Source: Pseudofrankia sp. DC12 (GTDB lineage Bacteria > Actinomycetota > Actinomycetes > Frankiales > Frankiaceae). From it: a DNA stretch of 64,000 nucleotides. Positions 44,926 through 56,068 of this stretch are shown here, in pieces (position 1 is the first letter of the stretch; each line of letters starts with the position of its first letter). The notes beneath the pieces were generated by a model that saw only the letters and a program-made list of their open reading frames with translations, did not search any database and was not told the DNA's origin. The translations under genes and the position numbers were made by a program. The DNA is taken from positions 4,356,540 through 4,420,539 of the forward strand of contig NZ_KQ031391.1 in assembly GCF_000966285.1 (NCBI RefSeq), given 5' to 3'.

Positions 44926-45303
44926 ATGACCGACGTCCGACGTCTGCCTGGACCCGGCGCGGAGAAATGGGAGTGGCAGTTGCACGGCGCCTGCCGGGGG
45001 GAGAGCACCGAGCTCTTCTTCCACCCGGAGGGCGAGCGTGGCCCGGCCCGGGCGGCTCGCGAGGCGGCCGCGAAGGCCATCTGCGCGCGCTGTTCGGTGA
45101 TCAAGGAGTGTGCTGAGCACGCGTTGTCCGCCCGCGAGCCCTACGGGGTCTGGGGCGGGATGAGCGAGTCCGAGCGGGAGGCGATCCTGACCGGCCGGAC
45201 CCGGCGTGGCGGCACGCGCCAGAACAACGTGCCGGTGGGGCACGTCGCGAACCACGCGGCGGACACCGACGAGGCCTACCGCCAGGCGCCCGTCGTCGCC
45301 TGA
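44926..45303 (+). CDS. whiD: WhiD/WhiB3-type iron-sulfur transcription factor
   Basis: Wbl proteins carry a [4Fe-4S] cluster and work with the principal sigma factor in development and redox response. The 125-aa product has the four ligands Cys23, Cys53, Cys56 and Cys62 (C-x29-C-x2-C-x5-C), LPGPGAEKWEWQLHGACRG and FFHPEGERG at the N-terminus, and the sigma-contact turn GVWGG with a basic C-terminus. This N-terminal signature is that of Streptomyces WhiD and mycobacterial WhiB3, and its place next to groEL/groES and guaB matches WhiB3. ATG at 44926. Confidence 0.93.
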   Translation: MTDVRRLPGPGAEKWEWQLHGACRGESTELFFHPEGERGPARAAREAAAKAICARCSVIKECAEHALSAREPYGVWGGMSESEREAILTGRTRRGGTRQNNVPVGHVANHAADTDEAYRQAPVVA

Positions 45304-45367
45304 GCGGGCGCGGCTGTGGCTAGCCGGCGGAGCCGGTGATGGCTTGATGCCGGGGATCGACGGGTCG

Positions 45368-45454
45368 CCATCTGCCCGGGACCGGCGGGGGGCCATGTGC
45401 CGGGGACCGGCAGGGGGCCATGTGCCGAGGACCGGCAGGTGGCCAGATGCCGAC
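45368..45454. repeat. 25-bp tandem repeat, three copies plus a partial
   Basis: Units at 45368-45392, 45393-45417 and 45418-45442 follow CCATSTGCC-GGACCGGC-GG with a partial fourth copy (CCAGATGCCGAC). They lie between the stop of whiD and that of groEL in non-coding DNA. The rest of this 325-bp gap holds a terminator and no gene. Confidence 0.8.
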
Positions 45455-45568
45455 ATCGCGGGGCCGGCCGCCGGCTCACCCGCGATGGGTACGCGGGACA
45501 CCGCGCATGACGAGAGGCTGGTAACGCCGAGTAATCGTGGCTAGGGTGGCCGGCTGCCCAGGCAACGA

Positions 45569-45606
45569 AAGAGCCCGGTCGGTGCTGGTGCACCGGCCGG
45601 GCTCTT
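45569..45606 (-). terminator. Terminator of groEL
   Basis: GAGCCCGGTCGGTG (45571-45584) pairs with CACCGGCCGGGCTC (45591-45604) with one wobble and a 6-nt loop. Read on the minus strand, the stem is followed by TTTCGTT, so it fits groEL. It may also stop transcripts from whiD. Confidence 0.7.
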
Positions 45607-45628
45607 CTCGTCCCGCGGGAACCCGCGC

Positions 45629-47432
<1,804 letters not shown>

Positions 47433-47497
47433 CACGGGCCCGGCGAAGGTGGCCGGAGGCCACCGAGCGGGGTGGGCCGGCGCGCCCCTCAACCGAC

Positions 47498-47803
47498 TTA
47501 CTTCTCGATGATCGCGAGGACGTCGCGGGCCGAGAGGACCAGGTACTCCTCGCCGGCGTACTTGACCTCGGTGCCGCCGTACTTGCTGTACAGCACGACG
47601 TCGCCGACCTTGACGTCGAGCGGGACGCGCTTGCCGTCCTCGAACCGGCCCGGGCCAACCGCGAGGACCTTGCCCTCCTGGGGCTTCTCCTTGGCGGTGT
47701 CCGGGATCACGATGCCCGAGGCGGTCGTGGTCTCAGCGTCCGACGGCTGGACGACGATCCGGTCCTCGAGAGGCTTGATGGCAACCTTGGTGGCGGTCGT
47801 CAC
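47498..47803 (-). CDS. groES: 10-kDa co-chaperonin GroES
   Basis: GroES caps GroEL. The 101-aa product shows [23 protein letters not shown], the mobile loop ([18 protein letters not shown]), [24 protein letters not shown] and the end [18 protein letters not shown] at 47803 is used because GGGGAGG lies 6 nt before it and the family begins here. It is transcribed ahead of groEL from a promoter overlapped by a CIRCE operator. Confidence 0.96.
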   Translation of the reverse strand: MTTATKVAIKPLEDRIVVQPSDAETTTASGIVIPDTAKEKPQEGKVLAVGPGRFEDGKRVPLDVKVGDVVLYSKYGGTEVKYAGEEYLVLSARDVLAIIEK

Positions 47804-47883
47804 GATCGACCTCCCCTTCCTACGCTGGATGAGAGAGCGACCCTGGCGGCCTGCCGTCGCGGGTGAACAGGCGCCGTATGTCG

Positions 47884-47910
47884 CTGGCACTCTCACGTGC
47901 CGAGTGCCAA
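47884..47910 (-). promoter_or_regulatory. CIRCE operator (HrcA-binding site)
   Basis: On the minus strand TTGGCACTC, nine bases, then GAGTGCCAG: 7 of the 9 bases of each arm pair perfectly and the 9-nt spacing equals the CIRCE consensus TTAGCACTC-N9-GAGTGCTAA. It is placed across the expected transcription start of groES, so HrcA should repress the operon until heat or misfolded protein relieves it. Confidence 0.88.
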
Positions 47911-47936
47911 CTTAGCACCAGTGTCGCACTCGTCAA
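47909..47936 (-). promoter_or_regulatory. groES promoter
   Basis: On the minus strand TTGACG (47936-47931), 16 bp, then TAAGTT (47914-47909) fit -35 and -10. The -10 abuts and overlaps by two bases the CIRCE arm, explaining repression by occlusion. Confidence 0.6.
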
Positions 47937-48113
47937 CTGACCCCGTCGGATTTGTCAAGGGCGGCGCTTCGTCATGGGTGCCCATAGCTGCCCCGCCTCG
48001 CCCCGGCCGCACGGGCTTACCCGGACATCGGCGCAGGCAGGGGGCCGATGCCGGGGCCATCGAGCGCCGGCTCGGCCGTTTCCCGGGTTGCCCGTGCCTG
48101 GGCGCCCGATGGG

Positions 48114-49037
48114 CTAGCGGCGCTGCGCCGGGGGTTCGGCCCGGTCCGCCGGGATGCTCTCCCGGGCCGTCAGCGGCTGGCCGGTTGGCTGGGCCGGCCA
48201 GGAGATCGGCCCGTCGAGCTCGGCGAGGGCCGCCGCGATGCCGTGCGCCACGTCGCCGTTGAACGGCAGCGCGTGGTGGCCGAGCCCCGGCACCGTGACG
48301 TTGCGCCCGACGAGGTCGGGATGGCGCAGCGCCGCCGACTCGGGCCGTACGACCGAGTCCAGCCCGCCGCCGATCGCGAGGAACCGGGTGCCGCAGCCGG
48401 ACGCCGGCTCGGCCAGCTCCGTCAGCAGCGGCGACCCGGGCCGCAGCGACGCGACCAGGCGGTACGGGACCACCCGAGGGACCAGATGAGCCAGCCGGGT
48501 GCCGCCGTGCGGGGTGCCGAGGGTGACCAGCGTGTGCACCCGGTCGTCGCCGGCCAGGCGTTGGACGTAGTACCGGGCCACCAGACCGCCGAGCGAGTGG
48601 GCGACGATGTGGATCTGCTGGTAGCCGGTCCGGCCGCAGACCTCGGTGACGGTGACCGCGAGCATCCGCGCCGCGGTGGGGACGTCGATGGCGTACAGCG
48701 GCAGGTTGACCGTCTCGACGTGGCTGAACCCCCGGTGGCGCAGGGTTCGCTGCAGTCGGGCGAAGATCGAGCGGTTGTCGACCAGGCCGTGGACCAGCAG
48801 GATCGGCATCCCCGCCGCGGCCGGATGGCCGATCAGCAGGCCGCGTTGCAGCGGCCCGAGCCCGGCCAGGCTGTAACGGTCGGCGGCGCGTGCGTGGCCC
48901 GCCCGGACTCCCGCCGGGTAGAACGCCACATGGGTGGCGAGGCTGGCCGCCTCGGTGACGAGGCCGAGCACGGTCGCCGGGGCCGCGGCGACCCGCCGGG
49001 TCAGCGCGCGGCCGACGTCGAAGGGCGCACTCGCCAC
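48114..49037 (-). CDS. Lipase/esterase-like alpha/beta-hydrolase
   Basis: The 307-aa protein has PILLVHGLVDNRSIFARLQRTLRHRGF, the nucleophile elbow IVAHSLGGLVARYYVQ, VTLGTPHGGTRLAHLV, an acidic residue in GGGLDSVV and a histidine in VPGLGHHALPFN: the complete triad of a triacylglycerol-lipase-like or cutinase-like hydrolase. No clear signal peptide is visible with this start, though residues 16-45 are mildly hydrophobic. GTG at 49037 is the only start codon in the frame near the conserved region, with GGGAGG very close, so the true N-terminus is uncertain. Substrate unknown. Confidence 0.85.
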   Translation of the reverse strand: MASAPFDVGRALTRRVAAAPATVLGLVTEAASLATHVAFYPAGVRAGHARAADRYSLAGLGPLQRGLLIGHPAAAGMPILLVHGLVDNRSIFARLQRTLRHRGFSHVETVNLPLYAIDVPTAARMLAVTVTEVCGRTGYQQIHIVAHSLGGLVARYYVQRLAGDDRVHTLVTLGTPHGGTRLAHLVPRVVPYRLVASLRPGSPLLTELAEPASGCGTRFLAIGGGLDSVVRPESAALRHPDLVGRNVTVPGLGHHALPFNGDVAHGIAAALAELDGPISWPAQPTGQPLTARESIPADRAEPPAQRR

Positions 49038-49234
49038 CTCCCGGGTGGCCCGCCCGGCGGCGTTGCCCAGGTGCCCCAGCTGGTTGCGCAGTCGCGTAGC
49101 TATGACCGATGATCACTTTCTGGCCGGGGTGAGGCACGCGCCGTCGTGGACGCTCCGGCCGACGCGGCCGTGGCCGGGTTCCGAAGCCAGCGCGCTCCTC
49201 GCCTGGAGCCGGTGGGCTGGTTGGGGACGTCAGG

Positions 49235-50734
49235 TTACAGACGTCCAGGCAGCCCCGTCGACCATTTCCGCCGCCTGGCCGAGAGTCGAACGCCCAGGTC
49301 AGAGCCATGGAGGGTGTCGAGTGCGGCGGAGGCGGCCGCGGCGAGCCCCGCCGCCTCACCGGACCCGAGCACGCCTTCGGCGAAGCCGAGCCGGCGCAGG
49401 TCGGCCGGCCGCAGGCCACCGAGGTCGGCCGCCCGTTCGGCCGGGATGCGCAGCGTCGTGGCGGCCCCCTCGGGAGCGAGCGCGGTCAGGTAGCTGTCCG
49501 GAGCCATCAGCAGGACGTCGACACAGGCCGCGGCCAGCGCGCCGCCCGAACCGCCCTCGCCGACGACGACACAGACGGTCGGGCTCGGGCAGGCCAGCAC
49601 CGCCCCCATCGCGGCACCGATCGCCGCGGCGACGCCGCCCGCCTCGGCCGCCGGGCTTGGATCGGCGCCGGGCGTGTCGACGAAGGTCACCAGCGGCAGC
49701 CCGAGCCGGCCGGCCAGGCGCGCGGCCCGCTCCAGCAGCCGGAAGCCGGCCGGCCCCGGTGCCGCGCCCGGTGCCGCGGCCAGCGCCACGGCGACCACCC
49801 CGGTGTCCGGGGCGTCGGCGAGCAGGCCCAACCGGGCCCGCACCGCTGGGTCGCCGCCCGCGAGCTCGACGCCGCGCGGCGCCAGCGCGTCGAGCGCGGG
49901 GCCGGCTGCGGGCCGCCCGGGTGCCCGAGCCGCCTGGACCTGCTCCCAGCCCCGCCGGGAACTGGTCTCGACGCCGGGAGTGGCGGCATCGGGTGGAACG
50001 ACGGTGCGCGCGTGGGACGGTTTCGCGGTGACGGCGGCGAGCGCTGTCGCCAGCCATGCCTCGACCTGGTCCGGCTGGGCGACGACGTCGACATGTCCGG
50101 CCGCGAGGGCCGCCTCCGCGGTGTGGCTCGAGGCGTCCGGGGCGATGCCGGTGGCCGCCGTGACGACCCGCGGGCCGGCGAACCCGACCGTCGCCCCGGC
50201 GACCGCACAGCGCAGGTCGGCCCGGGACGCGACCGTCACCCACACCCCGCCGGTCGTCGGCTGGTCGACCACGGCAAAGTGCGGCACGCCGGCCTCGGCC
50301 AGCCGGGTCGCCGCGAGTGTCGCCCGCGACAGGCCGACCAGGCCGGCCACGCCCTCCTGCAGACGGGTGCCGCCGCTGCGAAGGAAGGACAGCAGCGGGC
50401 GGCCCGTCGACGCCGCGTGCTCGGCCGCGGTCGCGAAGGTGCCGGCGTCGACCTCGCCGAAGCTCCCGCCGTACACGGAGAACTCCCAGACCGCGACAAC
50501 GCAGTGAACGCCGGCGACTGGCCCGTCGCCCCACCAGACGGCCGGACGGCCTGTGTAGTCCGGCCAGTCGAGCCGGTTGGGCGCGGGCGGCGCGGGCGGC
50601 CGGGGAGTCACCGCGGCGAGCAGGCTGGTACGCCAGTCCGCCGGGGCGGGCGCACGGTCCTGGGCCGGCTCGGGGCGCGGCTGCTGGCCCCGCTCGGGGC
50701 GGCGGTCGGCCGACGGCGGATGGCGATCGGTCAT
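49235..50734 (-). CDS. accDA: Acetyl-CoA carboxylase carboxyltransferase, beta and alpha halves fused
   Basis: The 499-aa protein carries two crotonase-fold carboxyltransferase domains. The first (about 50-265: CVVAVWEFSVYGGSFGEVD, LLSFLRSGGTRLQEGVAGL, FAVVDQPTTGGVWVTVASRAD, VGFAGPRVV) is AccD-like but lacks the N-terminal zinc ribbon. The second (about 280-499: GFRLLERAARLAGRLGLPLVTFVDTPGADPSPAAE, VGEGGSGGALA, PDSYLTALAPEGAATTLR) is AccA-like. Together they would move the carboxyl from biotin to acetyl-CoA to make malonyl-CoA. No biotin carrier or carboxylase gene is nearby. ATG at 50734; the upstream ATG at 50866 adds non-conserved residues. Confidence 0.88.
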   Translation of the reverse strand: MTDRHPPSADRRPERGQQPRPEPAQDRAPAPADWRTSLLAAVTPRPPAPPAPNRLDWPDYTGRPAVWWGDGPVAGVHCVVAVWEFSVYGGSFGEVDAGTFATAAEHAASTGRPLLSFLRSGGTRLQEGVAGLVGLSRATLAATRLAEAGVPHFAVVDQPTTGGVWVTVASRADLRCAVAGATVGFAGPRVVTAATGIAPDASSHTAEAALAAGHVDVVAQPDQVEAWLATALAAVTAKPSHARTVVPPDAATPGVETSSRRGWEQVQAARAPGRPAAGPALDALAPRGVELAGGDPAVRARLGLLADAPDTGVVAVALAAAPGAAPGPAGFRLLERAARLAGRLGLPLVTFVDTPGADPSPAAEAGGVAAAIGAAMGAVLACPSPTVCVVVGEGGSGGALAAACVDVLLMAPDSYLTALAPEGAATTLRIPAERAADLGGLRPADLRRLGFAEGVLGSGEAAGLAAAASAALDTLHGSDLGVRLSARRRKWSTGLPGRL

Positions 50735-51147
50735 GTCCGCATCGTCAGGCCCGGCGGGCGCCCCTGTCGCCGTCCGGCGCGGAATGTCACTCCGCGCTGT
50801 GGACCCGCTGGCCAGAGCCTCGATCTGCGGCCGCCGGCCGGTCCGGCGGCGGGCGGGAACCACCATGGGTTTGGAAGTGACAACCCGGCGTGTGCGGTGG
50901 CCGCCTCGCCGTTGGCATACTGTGCAAAGTCGCCATCATGCCGGTAGCGGCGGAATGCGCGGCTTGTGACGGAGCGCCAACTCGGTGGGCTTATCGGCCC
51001 GCAGAGCGGCGGGTCGGCGCGGCCCGCGCGTGCTGTCCGCGGGTCCCGCGGCCCGGCGCCGGCCGGCGCCCCGCGGTCGGCGAACTGGTCAGGCGGCGGC
51101 GCACCCAGGCGCCGCCCCCGCGGCGCGCGGCCAGCGCGGAGGGGGCC
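50735..51147. other. Divergent gap between accDA and the kinase gene
   Basis: The 413-bp gap contains frames on both strands that extend the flanking genes without conserved content. I see no RNA or strong repeat; CGGAGGGGG at 51137-51145 serves the kinase start. Promoters of both genes should lie here. Confidence 0.4.
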
Positions 51148-53223
51148 ATGCTCACACCGCTCACCGACGACGATCCCACCGCCATCGGCCCGTACCGCCT
51201 GCAGAACCGGATCGGCGAAGGCGGGATGGGGACCGTGTATCTGGCGTTCACCGAGCGTCGCGAGCCTGTCGCGGTGAAGGTCGCCTCGGCGGAGCTCGCC
51301 GAGGACGTGGAGTTCCGCCGCCGGTTCCAGCGTGAGGTGCGGGCCGCGCAGCGGGTCCGCGGTGGCGCGGTCGCTGCCGTGCTCGACGCGGACACCGAGT
51401 CCGACCGGCCCTGGATGGTCACGGAGTACGTCGAGGGCATCAGCCTGGCCGACGCGGTGCGCCAGCGCGGGCCGCTGGCCGAGCGGCTGGTGCGCGGTCT
51501 CGCGGTCGGCCTCGCCGACGCGCTGGTGGCGATCCACGAGGCCGGCGTGGTGCATCGCGACTTGAAGCCGTCGAACATCCTGCTGGCATGGGACGGCCCC
51601 CGAGTGATCGATTTCGGGATCGCCCAGCTGGACGGGAACGCCACGCTCACCCGCACCGGCCACGTCGTCGGCACGCTCGCGTGGATGGCGCCCGAGCAGA
51701 TGCGGGGCGAGCAGGCCGGTCCGCCGGCTGACGTCTTCTCCTGGGGCTGCTGCGTCGCGTACGCCGCGACCGGCCGGCACCCGTTCCACGCCGACCGCGC
51801 CGAGGTGCTGGCCTTCCGCATCCAGCGCGAGGCGCCTGACCTCGACCATCTGCCCGCCTACCTGTTGGGGACGGCCGTCCCGGCGCTGGACAAGGAGCCC
51901 GGTCTGCGCCCGTCGGCCGCGGCGCTGCTCGCGAACCTGAGCGGCCACCCGGTGCGCACCATGAGCGAGGCACACCGGGCGACCGAGACCGTGCTGGGGC
52001 GTGACTGGACCAGCCAGCTGCCTGGCCGGCCCTCTCGGCGCCCGCAGCCTGACCCACGGCCCGCCGCTCGCCACGGCGGGGCGTTACCGGCGCCGGCCGG
52101 GCCGGTATCCGGGCCCGCGCCGGCGACCTGGCAGCCGGCTCCGGCCCCCCCGCCGGGCGCCTGGCCGGCGGCCGCGGCGCTGGGAGCGCCGCGCCCGGGC
52201 GACGGACCGCCCGCCGGCCGGCCTCTCGACGCCCCGCGCCAGACCGGCGCGTATCCGCTCGGCCATCGGGAGCCCGACGGGTACCCGCCCGACCAGCCCG
52301 ACCAGTCCGACCAGCCCGGCCCCCGACCACCAGCGCGGCGGCGGTCGGACGGGTACCCCGCCGCCGGTCCGGCCCCGGCCGAGGCGCCCCAGTCCTGGCC
52401 GCCGCGGCCCGCGGTGGAGGCCGAGCGGTACCAGCGTCCGGCTCAGGACGCGGACTGGCGGTCCGCGCGGGCCGGCTCGCTGGGCGTGCCGCCGCCGGCC
52501 GACGCTTACCGGCCGGCGCTGCCGCGGCCCGAGTCCCATCGACCAGAACCGGCAGGTGACGGGTATCGCCCGGTGCCGCCGGCTGCCCCGAACCGGCCGA
52601 CGACGCCGCCTCCTGACCCGTACCGGGCCGCGCCGCCGTCGGCCGAGCAGCCCCGCCCCGCCCTGCCGGCGCCGGACGGGTATCGCCCGGTGCCGGGACA
52701 GGCGGACGGATACCGGCCCAAGCCGGCGGCGCACGACGGGTACCCGCCGGCATTCCGCACGGGTGATGGGTCACGCCCCGCGTTACCGGCGGGCGGCGGG
52801 TACCCAGGATCGCCGCCGCCCGCCGGTTCCCCGGGCACGGCGCCGGGAACGCCGTGCCCGCCACCGAACCGGCCTCCGGTGGGTGCGCCTTCCGACCCAG
52901 GGCGGGCGCGGGCGGCCGCCGGGAGAGCTCCCGGAGCCGCTGCCGAGCTGGCCGGCGTCGTGACCTCGACCCCGGCCGTTGTCGGCGGCGACGCTGCCGG
53001 GGCGTCGTGGAACCTGCCGGCGGTGCTTTCGGCCGTGCTCTCCCTGTGCTGGCTTTTCGGGCTCGGCAGCGTGGCCGGCGTCTATCTGGGCTACCGCGGC
53101 CGGGCCGCGGCACGGTCCGTGGCCCGGCGTGGCGATCGGTTGGCGGCCGTCGGCATCGTGCTCGGCTGGCCCGGGATCATCGCGGCGGTGATCGTCCTTG
53201 GAGTCGCCGCCGGCCGCGGCTGA
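51148..53223 (+). CDS. Membrane-associated Ser/Thr protein kinase with DUF4190-like tail
   Basis: The 691-aa product has a Hanks-type kinase domain (about 14-265): glycine loop GEGGMGTV (23-30), VAVK with Lys44, HRDLKPSN, DFG in VIDFGIAQ, GTLAWMAPEQ and the SWGCCVAYAATGRHPF region. A Pro-rich disordered region with DGYRPVP-type repeats spans about 290-600. The C-terminus (about 620-691) has two hydrophobic helices (AVLSLCWLFGLGSVAGVYLGYRGR; AAVGIVLGWPGIIAAVIVLG) as in DUF4190, so the kinase is tethered near its end rather than by the usual single helix to PASTA repeats. ATG at 51148. Confidence 0.92.
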   Translation: MLTPLTDDDPTAIGPYRLQNRIGEGGMGTVYLAFTERREPVAVKVASAELAEDVEFRRRFQREVRAAQRVRGGAVAAVLDADTESDRPWMVTEYVEGISLADAVRQRGPLAERLVRGLAVGLADALVAIHEAGVVHRDLKPSNILLAWDGPRVIDFGIAQLDGNATLTRTGHVVGTLAWMAPEQMRGEQAGPPADVFSWGCCVAYAATGRHPFHADRAEVLAFRIQREAPDLDHLPAYLLGTAVPALDKEPGLRPSAAALLANLSGHPVRTMSEAHRATETVLGRDWTSQLPGRPSRRPQPDPRPAARHGGALPAPAGPVSGPAPATWQPAPAPPPGAWPAAAALGAPRPGDGPPAGRPLDAPRQTGAYPLGHREPDGYPPDQPDQSDQPGPRPPARRRSDGYPAAGPAPAEAPQSWPPRPAVEAERYQRPAQDADWRSARAGSLGVPPPADAYRPALPRPESHRPEPAGDGYRPVPPAAPNRPTTPPPDPYRAAPPSAEQPRPALPAPDGYRPVPGQADGYRPKPAAHDGYPPAFRTGDGSRPALPAGGGYPGSPPPAGSPGTAPGTPCPPPNRPPVGAPSDPGRARAAAGRAPGAAAELAGVVTSTPAVVGGDAAGASWNLPAVLSAVLSLCWLFGLGSVAGVYLGYRGRAAARSVARRGDRLAAVGIVLGWPGIIAAVIVLGVAAGRG

Positions 53224-53636
53224 GCGGTATTCGGCGCCGAATGGCCGGGCACCGCTCGGCGATTTCGGAGAGGCGCCTGATGTGAGATCGGACATAAGTC
53301 GGCCTCGGTTCTGTTCCAGTTGAGCCAGTTGGCGTTCGCCGCCGGGTAACGCGACGGGCGGGTTCACTACCACCGACATCCGGGTGCGGCCAGGCATTTT
53401 GTACGGTTCTGCCGCGCGTGCATGGGTGGCGCGGCTGTGCTGGTGCGTCAGGCGGTTACGCCGACGCCGGCCGCTGGCCGCCCGGGCAGCGCGGTGTGGG
53501 TCACAATCGGCACCCCTGTGAAGCGGCGGTGCCGTCCGTGGCCTGGACCGCGCAGGCGCGCGTCACGGCGGGTGCGTCGATAGGCTCGCATCCGTTCCGT
53601 GCATCCCCTGACCGACCGCACCCCACTGGACGGACC
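53224..53636 (+). promoter_or_regulatory. sucCD upstream region
   Basis: No gene in this 413-bp gap. TAGGCT at 53581-53586 fits a -10 and gives a leader of about 45 nt before sucC; a second TACGGT lies at 53402-53407. No good -35 was seen for either. Confidence 0.35.
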
Positions 53637-54803
53637 GTGGATCTCTTCGAATACCAGGCGAAGGCCCTCTTCGCCGAACATGGCGTCCCGGTGCCCACCG
53701 GCAAGACCGCCGCCACCCCGGAAGAAGCCCGCGCGATCGCCGCGGAGCTAGGCGGCAAGGTCGTCGTCAAGGCCCAGGTGAAGGCCGGTGGCCGCGGCAA
53801 GGCCGGCGGCGTGAAGGTCGCCGACGGGCCGGACGACGCCTTCGAGAAGGCCAGCGCCATCCTCGGGATGGATATCAAGGGCCACACCGTGCACTCGGTG
53901 CTCGTCGAGCAGGCCAGCAACATCGCGGAGGAGTACTACGCGTCGTTCCTGCTGGACCGCGCGAACCGCACCTTCCTTGCGATGGCGTCCCGCGAAGGTG
54001 GCATGGAGATCGAGGAGGTCGCCGCCACCAAGCCCGAGGCGCTCGCCCGTATCCACATCGACCCCCTGGCCGGTGTCGACCTGGCGAAGGCGCGTGAGAT
54101 CGCCGTCGCCGCCAAGCTCCCCGAGGCGGCCCTCGACGGCGCCGCCGAGCTGCTCACCAAGCTCTGGGAGGTGTTCGTCCAGGCGGACGCCACCCTGGTC
54201 GAGGTCAACCCGTTGATCCTGACCGGCGAGGGCGCGGTCGTCGCCCTCGACGGCAAGGTCTCGCTGGACGAGAACGCCGACTTCCGGCACCCGGAGAACG
54301 AGGCGCTCGTCGACCACTCCGCGGTTGACCCGCTGGAGCAGAAGGCCAAGGAGAAGGGCCTCAACTACGTCAAGCTGACGGGCGAGGTCGGCATCATCGG
54401 CAACGGCGCCGGCCTGGTCATGTCGACCCTGGACGTCGTCACCTACGCCGGTGAGGAGTTCGGCGGGAAACGCCCCGCGAACTTCCTCGACATCGGCGGC
54501 GGTGCCTCGGCCGAAGTCATGGCGAACGGCCTTTCCATCATTCTTTCTGACCCGTCGGTGAAGAGTGTCTTCGTCAACATCTTCGGTGGAATCACCGCCT
54601 GCGACGCGGTCGCCAACGGCATCGTCAAGGCGCTCGAGCTGGTGGGCGATGTCACCACCCCGCTGGTCGTCCGCCTCGACGGCAACAACGCCGAGGAGGG
54701 GCACCGCATCCTCGACGAGGCGAACCTGGCCGTCGTGAAGCGAGTGGACACCATGGACGGCGCGGCGAAACTCGCCGCCGAGCTCGCCGCCGCCGCGGCC
54801 TGA
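53637..54803 (+). CDS. sucC: Succinyl-CoA synthetase, beta subunit
   Basis: SucC with SucD converts succinyl-CoA to succinate with formation of ATP or GTP in the TCA cycle. The 388-aa protein begins [20 protein letters not shown], contains the ATP-grasp domain ([22 protein letters not shown]-type EVNPLIL) and the C-terminal domain with [31 protein letters not shown] and [17 protein letters not shown] at 53637 gives the exact family N-terminus; upstream codons are not conserved. sucD follows after 23 bp. Confidence 0.97.
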   Translation: MDLFEYQAKALFAEHGVPVPTGKTAATPEEARAIAAELGGKVVVKAQVKAGGRGKAGGVKVADGPDDAFEKASAILGMDIKGHTVHSVLVEQASNIAEEYYASFLLDRANRTFLAMASREGGMEIEEVAATKPEALARIHIDPLAGVDLAKAREIAVAAKLPEAALDGAAELLTKLWEVFVQADATLVEVNPLILTGEGAVVALDGKVSLDENADFRHPENEALVDHSAVDPLEQKAKEKGLNYVKLTGEVGIIGNGAGLVMSTLDVVTYAGEEFGGKRPANFLDIGGGASAEVMANGLSIILSDPSVKSVFVNIFGGITACDAVANGIVKALELVGDVTTPLVVRLDGNNAEEGHRILDEANLAVVKRVDTMDGAAKLAAELAAAAA

Positions 54804-54826
54804 GTCGGAAAAGGAAACCGCTCACA

Positions 54827-55699
54827 ATGGCCATCTGGCTCGACGAGAACAGCCGGATCGTGGTGCAGGGCATCACAGGTTCGGAAGGCAGCAAGCACGC
54901 GAAGCGCATGGCGGCGTCCGGTGCGAAGATCGTCGCCGGTGTCAACGCCCGCAAGGCCGGCCAGTCCCAGGACGGCGTACCGGTGTTCGCGTCCGTCGCC
55001 GAGGCGATGGAGCAGACCGGCGCCGACGTCTCGGTCATCTTCGTCCCGCCGAAGTTCACCAAGGACGCGGCGCTCGAGGCGGTCGACGCGGAGATCCCGC
55101 TCGCGGTCGTCATCACCGAGGGTGTCCCGGTGCACGACACCACCGAGTTCTTCGCGACGGCACAGGCGAAGGGCAAGACCCGCATCATCGGCCCGAACTG
55201 CCCCGGCATCATCAGCCCCGGCAAGTCGAACGCCGGCATCATCCCGGCCACCATCACCCCGCCCGGGCGGATCGGCCTGGTCAGCAAGAGCGGCACGCTG
55301 ACCTACCAGATGATGTACGAGCTGCGCGAGTTCGGTTTCTCGACCGGCGTCGGCATCGGTGGCGACCCGGTCATCGGCACGATCCACATCGACGCCCTGG
55401 ACGCCTTCGAGGCGGACCCGGAGACCGACGCGATCGTGATGATCGGTGAGATCGGTGGGGACGCCGAGGAGCGTGCCGCCGCGCACATCGAGGCGCACAT
55501 CACCAAGCCGGTCGTCGGCTACGTCGCGGGCTTCACCGCTCCCGAGGGCAAGACGATGGGCCACGCCGGCGCCATCGTGTCCGGCTCGTCCGGCACGGCG
55601 CAGGCCAAGAAGGAAGCGCTCGAGAAGGCCGGGGTGCGGGTCGGCAAGACGCCGTCCGAGACCGCACGTCTGATGGCCGACATCATGCGCTCGCTCTGA
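54827..55699 (+). CDS. sucD: Succinyl-CoA synthetase, alpha subunit
   Basis: SucD binds CoA and carries the phosphohistidine. The 290-aa product has the CoA-binding fold ([18 protein letters not shown]), [48 protein letters not shown] and the active histidine in [15 protein letters not shown]. Length and residues are normal. It lies 23 bp behind sucC with AAAGGAAA upstream, one operon. Confidence 0.97.
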   Translation: MAIWLDENSRIVVQGITGSEGSKHAKRMAASGAKIVAGVNARKAGQSQDGVPVFASVAEAMEQTGADVSVIFVPPKFTKDAALEAVDAEIPLAVVITEGVPVHDTTEFFATAQAKGKTRIIGPNCPGIISPGKSNAGIIPATITPPGRIGLVSKSGTLTYQMMYELREFGFSTGVGIGGDPVIGTIHIDALDAFEADPETDAIVMIGEIGGDAEERAAAHIEAHITKPVVGYVAGFTAPEGKTMGHAGAIVSGSSGTAQAKKEALEKAGVRVGKTPSETARLMADIMRSL

Positions 55700-56068
55700 C
55701 CGACGATCCCGGTGTGGCCGCGAGCCGGCCACACCGGGCCTGGTCGTCGGGCACTGGCGCGCCGAGCGCCCGAGACCGCCAGGTGGCACGCTTCGTCAGG
55801 TGCGGCGCCCTGGTATCAGATTCGGCGGGCGGCTGGCGAGCGTGGCCGGCAGGATGGCTGTCGCGGTCCTGACTGGGCACGGCACGAATCCGGGATACTA
55901 CGGTAGGGCCTTCGTGGCGATGCCTGCTGAAGCGATGCCTGCTGAAGCGACGCCTGCTGAAGCGACGCCTGCTGAAGCGACGCCTGCTGAAGCGACGCCT
56001 GCTGAAGCGGGGGCCGCGCCGCGACGACGCCGGATGCCGTGACGCTGGACAGAGCGGGGTTGGTCCCA
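55700..56068. other. Gap after sucD with a 15-bp minisatellite
   Basis: GCCGGCCACACCGG-type pairing near 55715-55740 may end the sucCD transcript. The rest holds no clear gene except an 80-codon frame (55800-56042) created mostly by the repeat at 55919-56008. Confidence 0.4.
55919..56008. repeat. 15-bp minisatellite, six copies
   Basis: GAYGCCTGCTGAAGC is repeated six times without interruption: two copies with T and four with C at position 3. On the plus strand it would read EAMPA/EATPA, on the minus LQQAS. It ends 60 bp before the next gene, so it lies in that gene's promoter or leader. Confidence 0.92.

Noticed and set aside
45368-45454. Possible CRISPR repeat-spacer array
   Set aside because: The 25-bp units are contiguous without unique spacers and no cas gene is nearby.
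55800-56042. 80-codon plus-strand frame with EATPA repeats
   Set aside because: Kept only as a repeat: no ribosome site, half of it is the minisatellite, and the first half has no recognisable content. It could still be translated.
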